Source: Steroidobacteraceae bacterium | Lineage (GTDB): Bacteria; Pseudomonadota; Gammaproteobacteria; Steroidobacterales; Steroidobacteraceae | Reading direction: 5' to 3' | DNA length: 16,665 nt | Assembly (NCBI GenBank): GCA_013044085.1 | Contig: JABEVI010000003.1 | Span: forward strand, 1 to 16,665 | Shown: positions 13,529-16,665 of the stretch, piece by piece | Numbering within the stretch: the first letter of the stretch is position 1 | Layout: each line of letters opens with the position of its first letter | Notes under the pieces: generated by a model | What the model saw: only the letters and a program-made list of their open reading frames with translations | What the model was told of the DNA's origin: nothing | The model's database searches: none | Made by a program: the position numbers and the translations under genes

Positions 13529-13535
13529 GCCGTCG

Positions 13536-14720
13536 TTACCGCCGGCCGGCGCCCGATTCGCTCAGCAGGCCGACGATCGATGCGTTCAGCGGACGCAGAT
13601 GGTTGCCGAGGCGCAAGGCGGCTTGCCGGAAAATCCCGGCGATCGGCCGTCGGTCGGTGTACAGCCGCACGATCGCGTTGGTCGCAAGATACAGCGGCAG
13701 CGAGGCCCGTCGATGCCGTGCTTCGTAGCGCCGGAGCCGCGCATCCACGCCCTCATCCAATGAACGCGAACCCTCACGGGTCAACTCCTGCAGCAGCGCC
13801 TCCTGGCTCTGCAAGGCTAGATTGAAGCCGTGCGCCGTCACCGGATGCATGCCCACCGCGGCATCTCCCACCAGCGCAAGCCGCGGGCCGACGAATCGGC
13901 GTGAATAGGTGGCGACCAGCGGATACAGGTGCCGGGTGCTCGTGAGGGTCATGGCACCGAGACGATCGCCGAGTCGCTGCCGCACATCGAGCTCGAATGC
14001 CGGCTCATCGAGGGATTGAAGGCGTGCGGCCTCCCCGGAGGTCTCGGTGATCACGACCGAGGACTCATCAGCGTTGAGGGGCAGGAGCGCGATGGTAAAG
14101 GCGTCCTGAAACCACTCGAGCGCCGTATGATCGTGCGGCGCTTGGTGCCGCATCCGGCAGACGAGCATCGTCTTGCCGAAATCCACCATGTCGGCCGCAA
14201 TGCCGGCGGCGCGCCGGGCCTGTGAGTGCCGGCTGTCGGCGGCGATCACGAGCCGGCAGCGCCAGGCCTCGCCATCCGCCGTCTTGACCACGGCATCGCG
14301 CGCATCCGCGTGCAGCGACAGCACCGTCCGATCGCTGAGGATCGTCACCGCGGGTGACTCGGTGGCGCGACGGTAGGCGGCGTGACGAATCAGGTGATTG
14401 GCGACCAGGTGGCCGAGCACCGCCTCACTGCCGGGCGTGGGATCGAATCGCAGCCGATACGGTGATGAGCCGTTCAGTACCGCGGCGCGGCGCAGCTCCG
14501 AGACCTGCGCCGCCGGGATGTGTTCCCATACGCCCGCGTCCCGCAGGATGCGCACGGATCGGTGGGTCAAGGCGATTTCCCGACCGTCGAACGCAGGCTC
14601 CGCGATCGCCGCGAGCGGCAAACGCTCGACGATGCCCACCTTGAAGCCGCGGGCGGCGAGCGCCGACGAGACGCACAGTCCTGCCGGACCGGCGCCGATC
14701 ACGATGACATCGAAATCCAT
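13536..14720 (-). CDS. ubiM: FAD-dependent ubiquinone-biosynthesis hydroxylase UbiM
   Basis: This 394-residue class-A flavin monooxygenase belongs to the UbiH/UbiF/Coq6 family and hydroxylates the aromatic ring of ubiquinone precursors using O2 and NAD(P)H. Motifs are the N-terminal Rossmann GAGPAG (9-14), a DG-type region around AADSRHS (160-166), and the FAD-ribityl GDAAVGMHP (285-293). The blocks DGREIALTHRSVR (45-57), DFGKTMLVCRM (180-190), HPVTAHGFNLAL (292-303) and LYLATNAIVRLYTD (343-356) are those of UbiM rather than of UbiH, UbiI or UbiF. UbiM enzymes can have broad position selectivity. ATG 14718-14720 has GAGGAG 7 nt upstream; the frame opens at 14735 but without an ATG. It follows the FNR-like gene by 11 nt, with its ribosome site touching that gene's stop, so the two are almost certainly one operon. 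Confidence 0.9.
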   Translation of the reverse strand: MDFDVIVIGAGPAGLCVSSALAARGFKVGIVERLPLAAIAEPAFDGREIALTHRSVRILRDAGVWEHIPAAQVSELRRAAVLNGSSPYRLRFDPTPGSEAVLGHLVANHLIRHAAYRRATESPAVTILSDRTVLSLHADARDAVVKTADGEAWRCRLVIAADSRHSQARRAAGIAADMVDFGKTMLVCRMRHQAPHDHTALEWFQDAFTIALLPLNADESSVVITETSGEAARLQSLDEPAFELDVRQRLGDRLGAMTLTSTRHLYPLVATYSRRFVGPRLALVGDAAVGMHPVTAHGFNLALQSQEALLQELTREGSRSLDEGVDARLRRYEARHRRASLPLYLATNAIVRLYTDRRPIAGIFRQAALRLGNHLRPLNASIVGLLSESGAGRR

Positions 14721-14731
14721 CGACGAACTCC

Positions 14732-15511
14732 TCAAACCGTCCCGGCGTCGAATTCGGCCGGATGCGCGCCGGCCACCGATTCGGCAAAGGACAATCGGCG
14801 CATCTCCGGCGCGGACAACACCTGGATGCGCTTCGCACGCACCCGCATGACCCCGCGCCGCGACAGTTCGGAGAAGCAGCGACTGACCGTCTCGCTGCGC
14901 AACCCCAGATAATGAGCGATGTCATCACGGCTCATGCCGAGACGAAAATCCCGCGCCGGCAGACCGCGCGACTGCATGCGCTCGCACAGGTTGGCGATGA
15001 ACCCGGCGACGCGCTCCAGTGCGCCCCGGCCGCGGATCATCATCAACAGTTCCCGGGTTCCCGCGCCGCTCTTTGCGATCAACTTGATGAATTCGCCGCT
15101 GGCGGTCGGGAACTGCGCGCAAACCCGGTAGAAGACCCGCCATGGCACGGCACAGACGAACGAGGTCTCGACCGCGACGCTGGTCATTTGACTTTTCGCG
15201 CTTGCGGCACCCTGAACGGTCAATAATTCGCCCGGCAGGCAGAAATTCACAATCGACTCCTGTCCGTCGAAGCCGTCGGTCTCCTTGATGCAGCCGCTGC
15301 GCACCATGTGAAATGCCTCGACCCGCTCACCCGCGCGATACAAGGCATGGCCGCGGGCGATGCGCACGCAACGAATGCTGAGCAAAGCCGCGCCGATCGG
15401 CGATTCGGCGCTCAGGCGGCCGGGAAAGCACACCCGCCGCAGTCCGCACCACTCACAGTCGCCGCGTCGCTCTTCTCGCATGACCATTTCGCCCCGTTTA
15501 GCGTTGCGCAT
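14732..15511 (-). CDS. FNR/Anr-type oxygen-sensing CRP-family regulator
   Basis: This is a transcription factor predicted to bind a [4Fe-4S] cluster and to be active at low oxygen. It carries the three N-terminal ligands C19, C22 and C28 (CEWCGLRRVC) and the central C120 in VETSFVC, matching the four ligands of E. coli FNR. A cyclic-nucleotide-like beta-barrel (about 40-130), a dimer helix (about 140-180) and a DNA-binding domain follow. The recognition helix SETVSRCF (207-214) keeps the Glu-x-x-Ser-Arg pattern that reads TTGAT half-sites. The start is uncertain. ATG 15511 lacks a Shine-Dalgarno and sits where the proposed -10 would start transcription; ATG 15487 has ACGGGGCGAA before it, and ATG 15481 is a third choice. 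It heads an operon with ubiM and possibly lacI, and is divergent from nadA. An FNR-type box lies in its upstream region. Confidence 0.93.
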   Translation of the reverse strand: MRNAKRGEMVMREERRGDCEWCGLRRVCFPGRLSAESPIGAALLSIRCVRIARGHALYRAGERVEAFHMVRSGCIKETDGFDGQESIVNFCLPGELLTVQGAASAKSQMTSVAVETSFVCAVPWRVFYRVCAQFPTASGEFIKLIAKSGAGTRELLMMIRGRGALERVAGFIANLCERMQSRGLPARDFRLGMSRDDIAHYLGLRSETVSRCFSELSRRGVMRVRAKRIQVLSAPEMRRLSFAESVAGAHPAEFDAGTV

Positions 15512-15516
15512 GCTGC

Positions 15517-15522
15517 ATTGTA
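15517..15522 (-). promoter_or_regulatory. Probable -10 element of the FNR-like gene
   Basis: On the minus strand the hexamer TACAAT (15522-15517) matches the -10 consensus at 5 of 6 positions. No good -35 is found 16-18 bp upstream (about GCGCGA). The FNR-type box immediately upstream overlaps the expected spacer. Transcription would start near 15510, favouring translation from ATG 15487 or 15481 rather than ATG 15511. Confidence 0.45.
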
Positions 15523-15524
15523 AA

Positions 15525-15538
15525 CTGATATGGATCAG
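15525..15538. promoter_or_regulatory. FNR/Anr-type box in the fnr-like/nadA divergent gap
   Basis: CTGATATGGATCAG is a perfect inverted repeat of CTGAT around four bases. It matches the FNR consensus TTGAT-N4-ATCAA at all but the two outermost positions. It lies in the 61-bp gap between the FNR-like gene and nadA. Its centre is about 21 bp upstream of the predicted start for the FNR-like gene, a position that usually means repression, and 41 bp before the nadA ATG. Binding by the adjacent regulator is inferred. Confidence 0.65.
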
Positions 15539-15572
15539 ATCGCGCGTCGCATGCCGCGGCTAAGGTGCGGCG

Positions 15573-16592
15573 ATGGCGACGATACGACAAGCGATGGTGG
15601 CAACGCCGGTCCTGGAAGGCGAGCGACGCCCATTCCCGGGCCGAGAAGGACTCTTCAATTCGCTTGCGGCGGTCGTGCCGGAGGCGGAGATCGAACTGGC
15701 GTTGCCGCTCATCGAACGGGTGGCGGAACTGAAGGCGTCGAGGGATGCGGTCGTCGTCGCGCATAACTACCAGGTGCCGTTGATCACCGCCGGTATCGCC
15801 GATTTCGTCGGGGACTCGCTCGCGATGGCGCGCTTCGCATCGCGCTGCCAGGCGCCCGTGATCGTCGTCTGCGGCGTGCATTTCATGGCCGAATCGGTCA
15901 AATTGCTGTGTCCCTCGAAGACCGTCCTGCTGCCGAACCTGGCCGCCGGCTGTTCGTTGGCGGAGTCGATCGCGCCGCAGGATATACGGGCTTTGCGTCG
16001 TAGCCATCCGGATACACCCGTAATCACCTACGTAAACACCCCGGCCGCCGTGAAGGCAGAATCCGACATTTGTTGCACCTCCGCAAACGCGGTGGCGGTG
16101 GCACGCTCCTTGAACGCCCGGCGGCTGATCATGGTGCCGGACCGGCATCTGGCCGAGCATGTCGCCCGCAGCACCGGCCTCGAGATCATTCATTCCGGCG
16201 GTCAATGCGAGGTTCACGCCAAGTACGCCGGCACGGACGTCGCGGCCTACCGCGAAGCGATGGGCGCGGTCGTTCTCGCGCATCCTGAATGTCCTCGCGA
16301 CGTCCAGGAGCGCGCCGACTTCGTCGGCTCGACCGGTGCAATGGACGAATATCTCGAGACGCGGCGTCCGCGCCGCGTGTTGCTGCTCACCGAGTGTTCG
16401 ATGGCCGACAACGTCTCGGTCCGCCATCCTGAGATCGAATTTCTGAAGCCGTGCAATCTTTGCGGCTTCATGAAAGCGATCACGATCGAAGGCGTCGCGC
16501 AGGTTCTGGAGGGACTGTGCAATCGGATCGAGATCGATCCGTTGCTCGCCGCGCGCGCGCGCCGCCCGATCGAGCGCATGCTCGCGCTCTGA
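15573..16592 (+). CDS. nadA: Quinolinate synthase NadA
   Basis: NadA condenses iminoaspartate with dihydroxyacetone phosphate to quinolinate, the second step of de novo NAD synthesis, using an oxygen-sensitive [4Fe-4S] cluster. The 339-residue product shows VVAHNYQVP (61-69), the first cluster cysteine in AAGCSLAE (C127), the second in HPECP (C240) and the third in the KPCNLCG block (C294 or C297). Other conserved parts are YVNTPAAVKAESDICCTSANA (153-173) and MVPDRHLAEH (187-196). ATG 15573 has AAGGTG about 6 nt upstream. It is followed with a 1-nt overlap by nadB. An FNR-type box lies between it and the divergent regulator gene, so NAD synthesis may be tied to oxygen status. Confidence 0.96.
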   Translation: MATIRQAMVATPVLEGERRPFPGREGLFNSLAAVVPEAEIELALPLIERVAELKASRDAVVVAHNYQVPLITAGIADFVGDSLAMARFASRCQAPVIVVCGVHFMAESVKLLCPSKTVLLPNLAAGCSLAESIAPQDIRALRRSHPDTPVITYVNTPAAVKAESDICCTSANAVAVARSLNARRLIMVPDRHLAEHVARSTGLEIIHSGGQCEVHAKYAGTDVAAYREAMGAVVLAHPECPRDVQERADFVGSTGAMDEYLETRRPRRVLLLTECSMADNVSVRHPEIEFLKPCNLCGFMKAITIEGVAQVLEGLCNRIEIDPLLAARARRPIERMLAL

Positions 16593-16665
16593 TGGAATCC
16601 TGCCAGGCGGATATCTTGGTGATCGGTGCCGGCGCCGCGGGCCTGTGCGTCGCCTTGCACGCCGC
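16592..16665 (+). CDS. nadB: L-aspartate oxidase NadB, N-terminal fragment
   Basis: The reading frame begins at ATG 16592-16594, overlapping the nadA stop (TGATG), and runs off the window after 24 codons. The visible protein contains an FAD-binding Rossmann start, ILVIGAGAAGLCVAL, with the GxGxxG fingerprint at GAGAAG. Right after nadA this is best read as L-aspartate oxidase, which makes the iminoaspartate used by NadA. The 1-nt overlap implies translational coupling. The name rests on position and the dinucleotide-binding motif only. Confidence 0.75.
   Translation, partial: MESCQADILVIGAGAAGLCVALHA

Noticed and set aside
15498..16427. Minus-strand open frame over nadA
   Set aside because: It is antisense to a NadA with all cluster cysteines in place, and would also cover the FNR-like promoter region.
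1..16665. tRNA, rRNA, CRISPR, insertion sequence or prophage features
   Set aside because: No repeat-spacer pattern, transposase, integrase or tRNA-like cloverleaf was recognised by eye. A covariance-model scan was not possible here.

Overview
The window is about 16.7 kb of GC-rich bacterial chromosome. It is gene-dense with short intergenic gaps and looks like an aerobic or facultative gammaproteobacterium. The lineage is inferred from the gene set: AceK next to isocitrate lyase, a UbiM-type ubiquinone hydroxylase, an FNR/Anr-type oxygen regulator, NadA-NadB, a HiPIP and a TonB-dependent receptor. A lineage near Xanthomonadales/Nevskiales/Steroidobacterales would fit, but no marker gene fixes it. 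I see no rRNA, tRNA, CRISPR array, insertion sequence or phage gene.

Layout, left to right. (1) Bases 1-83 hold the tail of a membrane protein, followed by a GC-rich hairpin. (2) Bases 180-3129, minus strand, hold the aceA-aceK glyoxylate-shunt operon (isocitrate lyase, then isocitrate dehydrogenase kinase/phosphatase). A 120-bp gap carrying an AT-rich palindromic operator separates it from a plus-strand RamB/ScfR-like regulator (3250-4752). (3) A DUF3422 membrane protein (4739-6022, minus) overlaps the end of that regulator tail to tail. (4) A TonB-dependent receptor (6102-8459, minus), with a strong intrinsic terminator, is divergent from a GlxA/GbdR-like AraC regulator (8622-9674, plus). 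(5) A small Tat-exported HiPIP electron carrier (9783-10115) is followed by a 16-bp stem-loop. (6) A sugar module holds a ROK fructokinase-like kinase (10184-11104, minus), a divergent MFS sugar transporter (11248-12492, plus) and a LacI-type regulator (12464-13528, minus). The kinase-transporter gap has LacI-type operators and what look like two divergent promoters sharing one palindromic -35 hexamer. (7) The LacI gene is the last of a probable minus-strand operon that starts with an FNR-like regulator (14732-15511) and continues with ubiM (13536-14720). (8) nadA (15573-16592) and the start of nadB (16592 onward) are divergent from the FNR-like gene, with an FNR-type box between them.

The genes form several small, locally regulated modules of central metabolism. 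The glyoxylate shunt is probably controlled by an acyl-CoA-sensing type regulator. The sugar kinase and transporter are probably controlled by the LacI protein. Quinone and NAD biosynthesis are linked to an oxygen-sensing Fe-S regulator. I found no clearly new defence, mobile or biosynthetic system. The most interesting signals are the regulatory intergenic regions at 3202-3240, 11135-11218 and 15517-15538, and the FNR-ubiM-lacI gene arrangement.
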